Shown: positions 1 to 8,756, numbered from the stretch's first letter. The stretch is DNA of 64,000 nt from Anaerorhabdus sp036636695 (GCF_036636695.1 NZ_JAVWNW010000009.1), one strand, 5' to 3'. Notes: generated by a model not told the origin, from the sequence alone. Made by a program: numbers and translations.

Positions 1-67
1 ATTTCCCTGCCGTTACCATTTCGATTATACTTTTTCTTATTCCTTTGATTTTATCTCTAAGTTCCAT
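1..67 (-). CDS. Transketolase, N-terminal subunit (partial, runs off window start)
   Basis: The minus strand has GAGGAG just before an ATG at 67. The 22 codons visible read MELRDKIKGIRKSIIEMVTA and then GK. This matches the usual opening of split bacterial transketolase N-terminal halves, where the helix is followed by a K-S-G-H-P-G-G motif lying beyond the window. It is the next minus-strand gene after the ula genes, separated by about 80 bases. A transketolase would take up the xylulose 5-phosphate that the ula epimerases produce, so membership of the operon is reasonable but inferred. Only the first 22 residues support the call. Confidence 0.55.
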   Translation of the reverse strand, partial: MELRDKIKGIRKSIIEMVTAGK

Positions 68-150
68 GTTCTCCTCATTTCTATTCCAATATATACTAAG
101 ACAAATTAGATTATTTTAAAAGCTTAATTTTTGTTTACAACAATCACAAT

Positions 151-945
151 TTAAAGACCAAAATATTTTATCAAGAATTCACTTACACCATTGTGATTGT
201 TATCGCTTGTTTCATGTGTTGCACATTGTTTAATTGTTTGATCACTATTTCCCATCGCAACACCAACACTAGCAACATCAAACATCGTAATATCATTATA
301 ATTATCACCAAACACCATGATTTCATCTTTCTTACATCCAAGCATAGAAGCTAATGTTTGAATTGCATTACCTTTTGTTGCTTGACTACTTGTGATAGTG
401 AATAATGTACCTTCCGAACGTTTGAAATTAATGTTTGGAAAAAGTTCTTCAATCTGTTTTTTTGTTTCTTTAATATCCTCGACATCATCTGTTGCAATTG
501 TTATTTTAAAAAATGGAATATTTGAAAAGTTAATTGAAGGATTAAACTCAATATGCTCTAATTTATTTTTTAACTTTTCTTTAAAGCCTTCTAGCAATTG
601 ATGTTTTGAGTAGATTACTAATTCTTTTTCACTATATGCTAAAAAAGGAAAATTTTCATTTTCCAAAATACTACAAATTGGTTGAACTGCTTCTTTAGGA
701 AGGGAATAGTTTTCAATCATTTTATTTTTTTGATATATGTTTGCGCCATTATTAATTATATAAGGATATTCTAAATCCAAATCTTGTACAACTTCTTCCA
801 TCAAAAATATGTTTCTACCCGTTGCAAGAGTAAATATTATATTTTTTTGTTTTAGTAGCTTTATTACCTCTTTTAGTTGGGGATCTATCTTTTTATGATC
901 ATCTAAGATTGTTCCATCACAATCTGCTACAACAAGTTTAATCAT
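151..945 (-). CDS. Cof-type HAD-IIB sugar-phosphate phosphatase
   Basis: A 264-residue cytoplasmic phosphatase of the HAD superfamily, subclass IIB (Cof/YidA type). Motif I is DCDGT near residue 8, with the nucleophilic Asp. Motif II Thr lies in FTLATGRN, the motif III Lys in SQATKG and motif IV is GDNYNDI. Length is usual for the family. The ATG at 945 is chosen because it overlaps the stop of the upstream epimerase gene by eight bases, typical of translational coupling; a GTG nine bases earlier is possible. The substrate is not shown by sequence. As last gene of the ula group before transketolase it probably removes phosphate from a pathway intermediate or related metabolite. Confidence 0.85.
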   Translation of the reverse strand: MIKLVVADCDGTILDDHKKIDPQLKEVIKLLKQKNIIFTLATGRNIFLMEEVVQDLDLEYPYIINNGANIYQKNKMIENYSLPKEAVQPICSILENENFPFLAYSEKELVIYSKHQLLEGFKEKLKNKLEHIEFNPSINFSNIPFFKITIATDDVEDIKETKKQIEELFPNINFKRSEGTLFTITSSQATKGNAIQTLASMLGCKKDEIMVFGDNYNDITMFDVASVGVAMGNSDQTIKQCATHETSDNNHNGVSEFLIKYFGL

Positions 946-1792
946 TGAACACACTATCTAGTCTTTCTCTTAGGAAACGGTTTGCATAAATACAATCTTC
1001 TTCCCAATTGTTTTGACCAACATACCAAAACTCACCTACAAACATTCTCACTCCTAAATTCTTACAACACGTAATCACTTTATTGTAATCGGTATGTCCT
1101 GTTCCAAAAGGAACTTCACGATAATGTCCTGGTTTTGTTTCTTTTAAATGTGCTGCTACAAGATGGCCTTTGCCACTTTGAATATCCGCTACTAAATCAT
1201 GTTGGTATAAAACGGATGCATTTGTAAGATTTCCCATATCTGGATAAATTTGCAGATATGGATTATCCACTAAAGTTACGTATTCCATCGATTTCTTGAC
1301 AGTATCCATAAAAGACGTTTCCATTGTTTCAAAACCTAGTAGAATTCCTTCTTTTGCGGCCATTTCTACGGCAATTTTTAAGTTATGGATGAATGTTTCT
1401 TTTGTCTTCTCATTACCTTTTGAATAATAAACATCATAGCCTGCTAGTTGAATAATTCTGATTCCTAACTTACTTGCTAGTTGTATCGCCTTACTCATAA
1501 TATCCAAGCTCTTTTGAATTGTTTCCTCATCAAGTGATCCTAAGGGATATTTTCTGTGTCCGCTGAGACACATTGTCTTGATTGGAACACCCGTCTTTGT
1601 AATCAATTCTTTTAGTATGTTGATTTCCTCATCATTCCAATCTAAGCGAGCCAGTTTATCGTCTGTTTCATCAACACTTATTTCTAGCCAGTCGAATCCG
1701 AATTTTTTGCAATTGAGAAGTTTTTCCTCCCAGCTGCATGTATTTGGCATCGATTTCTCATAAAGACCTAATAAGTATTTTTTATTGTCCAT
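938..1792 (-). CDS. ulaE: L-ribulose/L-xylulose-5-phosphate 3-epimerase (UlaE-like)
   Basis: A TIM-barrel sugar-phosphate 3-epimerase of the UlaE/SgbU family, expected to convert L-xylulose 5-phosphate to L-ribulose 5-phosphate in L-ascorbate catabolism. Family features seen are the N-terminal LGLYEKSMP strand, FDWLEISVDE, the metal-binding region GFETMETSFMD, the segment YPDMGNLTNA, and VGEFWY near the end. The ATG at 1792 has AGGAG six bases upstream and gives 284 residues, the length of the E. coli enzyme. A more upstream ATG at 1810 would put that ribosome site inside the gene. It overlaps the ulaF-like stop by 11 bases. Confidence 0.9.
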   Translation of the reverse strand: MDNKKYLLGLYEKSMPNTCSWEEKLLNCKKFGFDWLEISVDETDDKLARLDWNDEEINILKELITKTGVPIKTMCLSGHRKYPLGSLDEETIQKSLDIMSKAIQLASKLGIRIIQLAGYDVYYSKGNEKTKETFIHNLKIAVEMAAKEGILLGFETMETSFMDTVKKSMEYVTLVDNPYLQIYPDMGNLTNASVLYQHDLVADIQSGKGHLVAAHLKETKPGHYREVPFGTGHTDYNKVITCCKNLGVRMFVGEFWYVGQNNWEEDCIYANRFLRERLDSVFND

Positions 1793-2474
1793 AATAAGCT
1801 CCTGGCCCATGCTTTCTCAAGAAATGCTTGTCTAGTAAAGTCGGTTGCATATCTTCAACTGTTTTATTAATTACCTTTGTCTTTAACGCAATTGTTGCGA
1901 TTTCTTCTAATACTACTGCATTGTGCACTGCATCATATGGATCTTTTCCCCATGTGAAAGGACCATGGCTATGTACAAGTACACCTGGCATTTGATTTGG
2001 TTCTATTTTTCTTTTTGAAAACTCTTCAACAATTACTTTCCCTGTATTTAATTCATAATCATTTTTTATTTCATCTTCTGTCATACAACGTGTGCATGGA
2101 ACAGTTCCATAAAAATAGTCTGCATGGGTTGTTCCTAAAGCCGGCAAATCACATCCCGCTTGTGCCCAAGCTGTTGCATTTTGTGAATGCGTATGTACTA
2201 CACCTTTGATATCTGGAAAATTTTTGTAGAATTCTAAGTGAGTCATCAAATCACTGGAAGGTTTTAAATTACCTTCAACACGATTTCCTTCCATGTCCAC
2301 AACAACCATGTCTTCCACAGTCATCGTATCATATTCAACACCACTTGGTTTAATTACAACCAAACCTTTTTCACGATCAATACCTGATACATTACCCCAC
2401 GTAAACGTAATTAATCCGTAACGAGGTAATAATAAATTAGCTTCAAAAACTTCTTGTTTTAAACGTTCTAACAT
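1782..2474 (-). CDS. ulaF: L-ribulose-5-phosphate 4-epimerase (UlaF/AraD family)
   Basis: A 230-residue class II aldolase-fold epimerase converting L-ribulose 5-phosphate to D-xylulose 5-phosphate. Seen in order: GNVSG, VIKPSGVEY (phosphate binding), THLEFY, the zinc ligands VVHTHSQNATAWAQ and LVHSHGPFTWG, and the HADYFYG segment typical of AraD/UlaF/SgbE. A clear AGGAGG lies five bases before the ATG. Position between the PTS genes and the 3-epimerase points to the ascorbate role (UlaF) rather than arabinose (AraD), although sequence alone separates these poorly. Confidence 0.9.
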   Translation of the reverse strand: MLERLKQEVFEANLLLPRYGLITFTWGNVSGIDREKGLVVIKPSGVEYDTMTVEDMVVVDMEGNRVEGNLKPSSDLMTHLEFYKNFPDIKGVVHTHSQNATAWAQAGCDLPALGTTHADYFYGTVPCTRCMTEDEIKNDYELNTGKVIVEEFSKRKIEPNQMPGVLVHSHGPFTWGKDPYDAVHNAVVLEEIATIALKTKVINKTVEDMQPTLLDKHFLRKHGPGAYYGQ

Positions 2475-2483
2475 ATAATCCTC

Positions 2484-3518
2484 CTACGCTGTCGCAACAT
2501 AAATTGCTGCTTCATTTTTTGTATGGTTCGCTGCAATGATAATGTCATCATTTTCACGATGTACTACATCAATATTGGCAGGTCCTACACCATTTTCTAT
2601 AATTGTGACTTCATATTTATTGTCAACATATTGAATCACAAATAATTCTGCATTCACTCGGCGGACACCCCCAAGGAAAGAATTTTTCCCACAGAATTTT
2701 GTTCCTACTAATGTGTGGGCAAAGTCAATCTCATATGGATATACAAAATCACATTCATATTTACCATCCTTCAATTTATATATTTTCATGGTATTTCCAT
2801 GGAATGGTTCAATTGTCATCATTTCTTCAATACCATCATTATTGATATCGACAAATGCAATTTCACTTATTCTACCCTCCATGATTTTTTCTACATGCCA
2901 GTCGCCATCTAATTGATCAGGCGGCGTAACACGAAGAACTCCTTGATCACTTGCAAAATATCCACAAACACTGCCTTCAAATTCACCACGGCAATATCCA
3001 TGATTTCTAAAACAACCATCTACAATCTTATTGAGTTCAATCCCTTTTGTTGGATCATCTGGCAACACACCTGCGAAAATCTGTCCTGATTTTGACCAAT
3101 CTTCTTTATCTTTTTTATCCTCCGCAATCGTAGCTCCGATAAAATAGTTAATCCCATTTTTATGATAAATATCAAAACGATGGAGATATGGTAAATGGAG
3201 AACATCCTTAATTACCCATCCAGTTTCCTTTTCATATTTACCCCAAACAATTTTAGCTAAGCTTGGATTCACTTTTAAATAAAATTCTTGTACTGCAAGA
3301 AATTCATTTTTCTTGTTTGGTATTGGAATGATAGACATACAACCACCAGCATTATCCCAAACAACTTCTTTATGCTCAAAATTTTCTCCTGAATATGCAT
3401 GACAAACACTTGTAGGATCTTCACTTGCAAAAAGTGCAACAAGTTCTCCATCAATTTCAATATGACTAGCACAATAACAACGTGTTATATCATCGCAATG
3501 AATTTTATTAAATTTCAT
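2484..3518 (-). CDS. VCBS/FG-GAP-repeat protein of the ula operon, function unknown
   Basis: A 344-residue protein without a visible signal peptide or membrane helix. It is rich in beta strands with short repeats. One repeat contains DINNDGIEEMMTI, the Asp-rich calcium loop of VCBS/FG-GAP propeller blades, so a beta-propeller is likely. GGGAGG lies just before the ATG. It sits between PTS IIB and the 4-epimerase with gaps of 54 and 9 bases, so it is almost certainly expressed with sugar uptake. Its lack of export signal is odd for this repeat type, which is common outside the cell. It could be an intracellular lectin-like, lactonase-like or isomerase-like enzyme; no catalytic motif is recognised. 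Confidence 0.6.
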   Translation of the reverse strand: MKFNKIHCDDITRCYCASHIEIDGELVALFASEDPTSVCHAYSGENFEHKEVVWDNAGGCMSIIPIPNKKNEFLAVQEFYLKVNPSLAKIVWGKYEKETGWVIKDVLHLPYLHRFDIYHKNGINYFIGATIAEDKKDKEDWSKSGQIFAGVLPDDPTKGIELNKIVDGCFRNHGYCRGEFEGSVCGYFASDQGVLRVTPPDQLDGDWHVEKIMEGRISEIAFVDINNDGIEEMMTIEPFHGNTMKIYKLKDGKYECDFVYPYEIDFAHTLVGTKFCGKNSFLGGVRRVNAELFVIQYVDNKYEVTIIENGVGPANIDVVHRENDDIIIAANHTKNEAAIYVATA

Positions 3519-3543
3519 AGATACCTCCCGTTTTAATTTTAAG

Positions 3544-3566
3544 AAGGCTACCTTAAAGGTAGCCTT
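3544..3566 (-). other. Intercistronic stem-loop after PTS IIB
   Basis: AAGGCTACC and GGTAGCCTT form a perfect nine-base stem around a five-base loop directly after the IIB stop. There is no real T-run on the minus strand, so a partial terminator or an mRNA-stabilising hairpin that sets the ratio of PTS to catabolic enzymes is more likely than a full stop. Confidence 0.6.
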
Positions 3567-3572
3567 AACAAC

Positions 3573-3875
3573 TTATTTGTTTTTTTCTACTAGCCCACTA
3601 TTGATTAATAATTCTTGAGCTTCTTTGTCTGATAATACATTTTTCATTCCGCATATTACGATGCCTTTTTTTGCTGCATCATCAAACATATTAACGAAGT
3701 TTAAAGGACAAAATACTACATCATATTGTGTTGCTGCACTCTTCCCCTCAGATAGAGAACAGTGATGAATTGTTTGAACTTTAACTCCTAAATCTTTTGT
3801 AGCCTTTTCAACTCTCATTTTCATCATTAATGAGGTTCCTGCACCATTTGCGCACGCAACTAATATTCTAAGCAT
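3573..3875 (-). CDS. ulaB: PTS ascorbate-type IIB component (UlaB-like)
   Basis: A 100-residue cytoplasmic phosphocarrier of the lactose/ascorbate-type IIB fold. The phosphorylated Cys is residue 8 in ILVACANGAGTS, with the family GxG-S/T P-loop after it. It takes phosphate from IIA and passes it to the incoming sugar in IIC. Length is normal (about 100). GGAG precedes the ATG at a rather long distance. It lies 23 bases after the IIC gene, in the usual separate-subunit arrangement of ula transporters. Confidence 0.88.
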   Translation of the reverse strand: MLRILVACANGAGTSLMMKMRVEKATKDLGVKVQTIHHCSLSEGKSAATQYDVVFCPLNFVNMFDDAAKKGIVICGMKNVLSDKEAQELLINSGLVEKNK

Positions 3876-3898
3876 TTTATTTTATCTCCATTTCTTTT

Positions 3899-5356
3899 TT
3901 ATTTTTTTCCGATTTTTTCTTTATATGCATCATAATCTTCAGTGATTAAGAAGTATGTGTCTGGATGTGCACGATATTGAAGTTGAGGAATAGCAATTAA
4001 AATTATTACAACTAAACCTACACCTGCATAACTTAAGAATTTCATTAATCCTGTGAAGATTGGCCATACAATTGCCCAGTCCCACATTCCTAAGTATCCA
4101 CCATATGCTGCTAAGCCTACCCATGATGCTACTAATGCTGAACCGAATACTTGGCATAATCCTGAAATAAATGGCATAATCATTGCAGCTTTTACACCAC
4201 CACGGTTATTCGCAAATACTGCGATTGTTGCGTTATCGAAGAATACTGGAACGAATCCTGCAATAACTAATGTAGGTGATTTTAATGCAATTAATGCTAA
4301 GATTGCTAAGAATTGCCCTAATGCACCAAACAAGAATCCGATAGTTACAGCATTTGGAGAACCAAATCCATAAACTGCTGCACAGTCAATACCTGGAACT
4401 GCTCCTGGTAAGAATGTGTTTGAAATACCTTGGAATGAGTTTGTTAATTCAGTAACGAATGTACGTACTCCAAGTTGCAAGATTGCTAAGTATACCGCAA
4501 AATTGAAACATGTTGTTAGGATATAGAAGAAGAAATTCTTGTCAGCCGCTAAGAATCCAGCTTCTATTAAATATGGTTTACCTAAGATTACAAGAATTGC
4601 ACCAAAGAAAATTAGCATTAAAACTGATGTCGCAACCATGTTTTCGTTGAAGATAGATAGAAAACCTGGAAATTTAATATCTTCTAAACGTTTCTTATCT
4701 TTACCACCCATTTTTTCTGATAGTTTTGAGAAGAAGTAAATACCAAACATTTGTTGGTGAGCCACACAGAAGCCACCGCCCTCTGTCAAATCTTGTGTTA
4801 ATTCAACTGTTAAGTTAGAACCTACTGCCCAATATAACCCTAATACGATTCCCATTAAAATTAGAATTGGTGTATCGCCTAATGCTGGGAAGCAGAATAG
4901 CATTAACCAGAATGCTGTTGAAGCTTGTTGCATTTGTACATGCCCAGTTGTGAAAACTGCACGTAACTTTGTCCATTTTTTCAAACGAACAAGAATTAAA
5001 TTGAATATGAATGCAATTAATAGTAATAACATTACTTGTGAGAATGTTCTTCCAAACACTTCTCCTAAACCTGCTGTAACAGCATTTTGACCAAAATAAG
5101 GGTCAATAACCATTGCATTTAAATCAAAACGATCTTTTAATCCAACAAGAATTGGACGGAAATTATTAACTAAACCTCCTGATCCAACACTTAGAATTAA
5201 GTATCCAACTGTTGCCTTTACAAATCCAGCAAACGCTTCATATAAAGGTTTACGAAGTAGTAAATACCCGATTAATACAATTAATCCAATGAAATATGCT
5301 GGTTGTGTTAAAATGTTAGACGCGAAGAACGTCCAAATTGACATTAAGAATTCCAT
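3899..5356 (-). CDS. ulaA: PTS ascorbate-type IIC permease (UlaA-like)
   Basis: A 485-residue integral membrane permease of the UlaA (SgaT) family, expected to carry and phosphorylate L-ascorbate or a related sugar acid together with the neighbouring IIB and IIA. About ten hydrophobic segments are visible. Family signatures include LSVGSGGLVNNFRPIL near residue 60, the glycine-rich TEGGGFCVAHQQMFG and FLPGAVPGIDCAAVYGFG. Length matches E. coli UlaA (465). AAGGGG lies before the ATG. Substrate assignment rests on family and on the adjacent lactonase. Confidence 0.9.
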   Translation of the reverse strand: MEFLMSIWTFFASNILTQPAYFIGLIVLIGYLLLRKPLYEAFAGFVKATVGYLILSVGSGGLVNNFRPILVGLKDRFDLNAMVIDPYFGQNAVTAGLGEVFGRTFSQVMLLLLIAFIFNLILVRLKKWTKLRAVFTTGHVQMQQASTAFWLMLFCFPALGDTPILILMGIVLGLYWAVGSNLTVELTQDLTEGGGFCVAHQQMFGIYFFSKLSEKMGGKDKKRLEDIKFPGFLSIFNENMVATSVLMLIFFGAILVILGKPYLIEAGFLAADKNFFFYILTTCFNFAVYLAILQLGVRTFVTELTNSFQGISNTFLPGAVPGIDCAAVYGFGSPNAVTIGFLFGALGQFLAILALIALKSPTLVIAGFVPVFFDNATIAVFANNRGGVKAAMIMPFISGLCQVFGSALVASWVGLAAYGGYLGMWDWAIVWPIFTGLMKFLSYAGVGLVVIILIAIPQLQYRAHPDTYFLITEDYDAYKEKIGKK

Positions 5357-5371
5357 AAGTTTCCCCTTTCA

Positions 5372-5830
5372 CTATATAGTGTATTTTTCTCCCACTTTTT
5401 TTAAATCTTCATCATTCTTTACTTCTAGTAAATCTTTTACAAGGTCTTCATTCATTAACATCTCTGATAGTTCCATCATATTATTAAGATGTTCTTCATG
5501 ATTTTCTGCTGCTAGTGTAAAGAATAATCTTGCATCCTTTTCAGGATCATTTGGATCAAAGCAAACTGCTTTTTCAACTTTCATAAAGCCAATTCCAGTT
5601 TTTAGAACTCCCTCAGCTCCTTCTGTTGAGTGTGGCATTGCAATGTCAGGTGCTATGACAATGTAAGGCCCATATTTTTCCACACAAGCAATTACCGCAT
5701 CCACATAAACAGGTTCAATAAATCCCTGTTCAATTAATGCTTCAGCGCCTCCTCTAATAGCTTCTTGCCATGTGTCAAAACCTTCTTTATAACTTGTAAC
5801 CTTATTATCTAGAATTTTTTGAATTAACAT
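5372..5830 (-). CDS. ulaC: PTS ascorbate-type IIA component (UlaC-like)
   Basis: A 152-residue IIA domain of the mannitol/fructose (PTS_EIIA_2) family. The phosphorylated His lies in APDIAMPHSTEGAEGV near residue 68, followed by the usual GIGFMKVEKAVCFD strand. It accepts phosphate from HPr and hands it to IIB. AGGTGA stands before the ATG. The IIC gene follows after 15 bases and the lactonase precedes it by eight. Confidence 0.9.
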   Translation of the reverse strand: MLIQKILDNKVTSYKEGFDTWQEAIRGGAEALIEQGFIEPVYVDAVIACVEKYGPYIVIAPDIAMPHSTEGAEGVLKTGIGFMKVEKAVCFDPNDPEKDARLFFTLAAENHEEHLNNMMELSEMLMNEDLVKDLLEVKNDEDLKKVGEKYTI

Positions 5831-5838
5831 ATATTCAC

Positions 5839-6897
5839 CTATAAGATACTTCTAAATGGTACATTTGGTTCTTCAGTGAAACAGTCTTCGAATCCTCTAC
5901 GATAATGATATTGACGTTTATCTGCGTCATTAGGATAAATGAATTTTCCACCTACATCCCAAATAAATGGTTTGAACTTATATTCAAGTACATATTTTTT
6001 GAAATCATATAACATTAGGATTTCAGCTGGATCTGCTTTGAAGTTTGTCCATACATCATAATGGAATGGAATTACAACTTTGCATTGAAGAGCTTCAGCC
6101 ATACGTAAGATATCAATACTTGTCATTTTATCTTGGTTTCCTGCTGGATTTTCCCCAAATGAACCTAAGGCCACATCAATCTTATGATCTTTTCCGTGTT
6201 TAGCATAATACGTTGAATAATGTGAATCACCACTATGATAGATATTTCCAGCTGGTGTTTTGATTAAATAGTTAACTGCTTTTTCATCCATGTTTGTTGG
6301 ACAAATTCCACGGATATCCATTTCATCAGTAACTAAGCAAGTTCTATCAAAACTATCTAGTACAACGATTTCACAGTCTTTTATGTGGATAACATCTCCC
6401 GGTTTGACTACTTTACAACGACTTTCTGGTATACCATAACTTAACCATTTTTCAACACTTTTTAATGGACCGATAAATGGAACATCTTCACCACAGTTTT
6501 TCATAACAGCTGCTGCAAAGAATGGATCAATATGATCATTGTGATAGTGAGTACTTAGAACAGCATCAACTGTTGTTACTGCAAATGGATCATAAACAAT
6601 TGGTGCAGCACGCAAGTTAGGTTGTGTCATAATACCACCTGTCATGTTTCTCATTTGATGATACTTATCCATCTCTTTATTTTTCTTTGAGCGTTTTCCA
6701 TTTCCAAACCATAGGTCAATTGCGATATTTGTGTTGTTTTCAGATTTAATCCATAAACCCGTGCAACCAATCCACCACATTGCGAATGTTCCTTTTTCTA
6801 CTATTTCTTGATCAATTTCTTCATTTAACCAAGTTCCCCATTCAGGAAATGCGCCTAGAATCCAAGATTCTCGCGTAATGTCATTAATTTTCGGCAT
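5839..6897 (-). CDS. ulaG: L-ascorbate-6-phosphate lactonase (UlaG)
   Basis: A metallo-beta-lactamase-fold lactonase that opens L-ascorbate 6-phosphate. Very close to E. coli UlaG: ITRESWILGAFPEWGTWLNE at the N-terminus, WWIGCTGLW, the metal site THYHNDHIDPFFAAAVMKNC, IYHSGDSHYS and the C-terminal YHYRRGFEDCF. Start ATG at 6897 gives 352 residues (E. coli 354) and has AAAGGAG upstream. The ATG at 6924 would fall at the predicted transcription start. First gene of the operon. Confidence 0.93.
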   Translation of the reverse strand: MPKINDITRESWILGAFPEWGTWLNEEIDQEIVEKGTFAMWWIGCTGLWIKSENNTNIAIDLWFGNGKRSKKNKEMDKYHQMRNMTGGIMTQPNLRAAPIVYDPFAVTTVDAVLSTHYHNDHIDPFFAAAVMKNCGEDVPFIGPLKSVEKWLSYGIPESRCKVVKPGDVIHIKDCEIVVLDSFDRTCLVTDEMDIRGICPTNMDEKAVNYLIKTPAGNIYHSGDSHYSTYYAKHGKDHKIDVALGSFGENPAGNQDKMTSIDILRMAEALQCKVVIPFHYDVWTNFKADPAEILMLYDFKKYVLEYKFKPFIWDVGGKFIYPNDADKRQYHYRRGFEDCFTEEPNVPFRSIL

Positions 6898-6925
6898 AGT
6901 CTTCAAATCTCCTTTGTTTGACATT

Positions 6926-6954
6926 ATCGTAAATGATTAAGTATTCATTTACAA
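6926..6954 (-). promoter_or_regulatory. ula operon promoter with overlapping palindromic operator
   Basis: On the minus strand TTGTAA (6954-6949) and TACGAT (6931-6926) are 17 bases apart. The inverted repeat GTAAATGA-N8-TCATTTAC (6929-6952) fills the spacer exactly, as expected for a repressor that excludes polymerase. The DeoR-family regulator encoded at 7873 is the obvious candidate. Both hexamers are only 4/6 matches, so the operator is firmer than the promoter. Confidence 0.55.
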
Positions 6955-7000
6955 TCTATTTATACGATTATTTAATCATTTATATGCTCATATATACTAT

Positions 7001-7015
7001 TCTAAGCGTTTTCAT
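7001..7015 (-). promoter_or_regulatory. Candidate cre (CcpA) site upstream of ula operon
   Basis: The minus strand reads ATGAAAACGCTTAGA, matching 14 of 15 positions of the WTGNAANCGNWNNCW consensus. It lies about 70 bases upstream of the predicted ula -10. Catabolite control of an alternative-sugar operon would be expected. At this distance the effect could be activation or roadblock of the divergent gene. Confidence 0.45.
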
Positions 7016-7036
7016 TTTCCTATCATTCATAAAACA

Positions 7037-7065
7037 TTGACTTTTATGATTATTTATCCTTTAAT
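7037..7065 (+). promoter_or_regulatory. Promoter for membrane/TPR protein and ulaR-like gene
   Basis: TTGACT and TTTAAT with a 17-base spacer lie 25 bases before the ATG at 7090, followed by AGAGG. It diverges from the ula promoter. Confidence 0.5.
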
Positions 7066-7089
7066 TAGTTTAAACAGAGGTATATTTAT

Positions 7090-7863
7090 ATGAAAAAATT
7101 AACAAATTATTCTTTCAGTGCAGAAGCAAAACGAATTGTGCACATTGTGATTTACATTATTTTCTTATTCTATTCAATCTATTTGATTACACAAGCAACC
7201 TCACCATCTGTAAAATTAGTCTATGCTGCAATCACTATAATTTTTCTAACAATCGCTATTTTTGCAGAATATTTAGAATTTTTATCTGAACAAGCTATCA
7301 AAGCTTTAAACTATGAATGCAATCCTGAAAAAGCAAAAGCAATTTATGATAAACTTCAAAAATTTGACTTCTTTAAGTCCTATAAAAATAATCGTATTCT
7401 TTTTGATACAATTTATAATCTTGCGATTATTGAACCCAATAATGCTATCAAACTAATTCAAGAAAATGATAAATATTTCCGCGCTAACATTGATGCTTTA
7501 CTTATTCGAAATGTTTCCTTATTTATCGCTTACGTTGAAAGTAATAATAAAACACAAGCAAAGAAAGCATACCCTGAAATTATAAAGTTAAAAGGTGCAA
7601 AAGTTAAAGGAAAAAAATTATCACCACTCTATAATTGGGATGAATTAGAAGCATTATATTATTACATTAGTAATGATTTTGATAAAGCATGTAAAACATA
7701 TAAAAATGTAAATATCGCTTATATGAACAATAAAGAGAAGACACAATATTATTTATTCTATTATAAATCACTATTACAAAATAAAGAGATTGAACAAGCA
7801 ACACAAGTTAAAACTGAGCTAGAAAAGGTATGCAATTTATTACCAATCAATAAATTGATGTAG
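7090..7863 (+). CDS. Membrane-anchored TPR-like protein, unknown function
   Basis: A 257-residue protein with two hydrophobic helices near the N-terminus (about residues 14-34 and 40-60), then a helical soluble region of paired helices resembling tetratricopeptide repeats (for example LALL-poor segments FFKSYKNNRILFDTIYNLAI and DKACKTYKNVNIAY). This predicts a cytoplasmic protein-binding scaffold anchored by a hairpin. It ends at the base before the upstream GTG of the DeoR-type regulator and so shares its transcript. No family name is recognised; a link to regulation of the ula operon is inferred only from position. Confidence 0.6.
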   Translation: MKKLTNYSFSAEAKRIVHIVIYIIFLFYSIYLITQATSPSVKLVYAAITIIFLTIAIFAEYLEFLSEQAIKALNYECNPEKAKAIYDKLQKFDFFKSYKNNRILFDTIYNLAIIEPNNAIKLIQENDKYFRANIDALLIRNVSLFIAYVESNNKTQAKKAYPEIIKLKGAKVKGKKLSPLYNWDELEALYYYISNDFDKACKTYKNVNIAYMNNKEKTQYYLFYYKSLLQNKEIEQATQVKTELEKVCNLLPINKLM

Positions 7864-7872
7864 GTGACAATT

Positions 7873-8670
7873 ATGAAAGTGAATTATGAAATTGTTCAAC
7901 AACGTAGAGACGATATCATGGTACTTATCCAAAAACTAGGTAAGGTCGATGTAGAAACACTTGCAAAAGAATTCAACACATCTGAAATCACCATTCGCCG
8001 TGACCTTCAATATTGGGAAGATCGTGGGGCAATTATTCGTTATCATGGTGGAGCGAAACTTGTTCAACATATGGTCAATCACAACAATACTAATTTTACA
8101 AATGACCGATATAAACATGCGATAGCTAAATATGCAGCACAATTTGTTGAAGAGGGAGATACCGTATTTATCAACACCTCTTCTTCGGCATTACTTGTCT
8201 TACAATATATTCAAAATAAACGTTGCACCGTTATTACAAATAATGCGAAAGCATTGCTCATGAAACATGATCCGTTGGTATCTATTTTTCTAACTGGCGG
8301 GGAACTTCGCTTTCCTAAAGAAGCTATGGTTGGAGAATTCTGTTTAAATAATTTAAATCGTGTTACTGCCAATAAGTGTTTTATTGGTTGTAGTGGTATT
8401 AATCTAGAAGACGGAATTACAACCGCTATCCAGAATGAAGTTTCCATCAATGAAACAATGATTAAAAGAACCAATGGTCCTGTTTTTGTTCTTGCAGATT
8501 ATACTAAAATTGGCATCAAACATAGTTTCATTTCTGGACAGATTAACGAAGTAGATTATCTTATCACTGACATCAACGCACCTCAGGAGGCAACAGATGC
8601 AATTACACAAACAGGCGTAAAAGTAATAAAACTAAAACCACTGATTCGTATTGATGAAACAACTGATTAA
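7873..8670 (+). CDS. DeoR-family transcriptional repressor (UlaR-like)
   Basis: 265 residues. The N-terminal winged helix-turn-helix (about residues 10-60) carries the DeoR signature VDVETLAKEFNTSEITIRRDL. The C-terminal sugar-phosphate sensing domain has INTSSSALLVLQYI, FLTGGELR, and CFIGCSGIN followed by VFVLADYTKIG, all family-typical. ATG at 7873 is preferred over GTG at 7864 because TAGGTGAC serves it as ribosome site. It probably represses the divergent ula operon at the palindrome 6929-6952 and responds to a phosphorylated intermediate. Confidence 0.88.
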   Translation: MKVNYEIVQQRRDDIMVLIQKLGKVDVETLAKEFNTSEITIRRDLQYWEDRGAIIRYHGGAKLVQHMVNHNNTNFTNDRYKHAIAKYAAQFVEEGDTVFINTSSSALLVLQYIQNKRCTVITNNAKALLMKHDPLVSIFLTGGELRFPKEAMVGEFCLNNLNRVTANKCFIGCSGINLEDGITTAIQNEVSINETMIKRTNGPVFVLADYTKIGIKHSFISGQINEVDYLITDINAPQEATDAITQTGVKVIKLKPLIRIDETTD

Positions 8671-8719
8671 ATTCCAAATATTTAACTGAGGCAAACAAAA
8701 AAAGTATTATTCTTCTTAT

Positions 8720-8756
8720 AAACTCCGCTTAAGATTTTTCTATTAGCGGAGTTTTA
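8720..8756 (+). terminator. Rho-independent terminator after the ulaR-like gene
   Basis: AAACTCCGCT and AGCGGAGTTT form a ten-base perfect stem with a 15-base loop, followed by a short T-rich tail. It can also act towards the left for the minus strand. The same core stem occurs at 23172. Confidence 0.8.
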
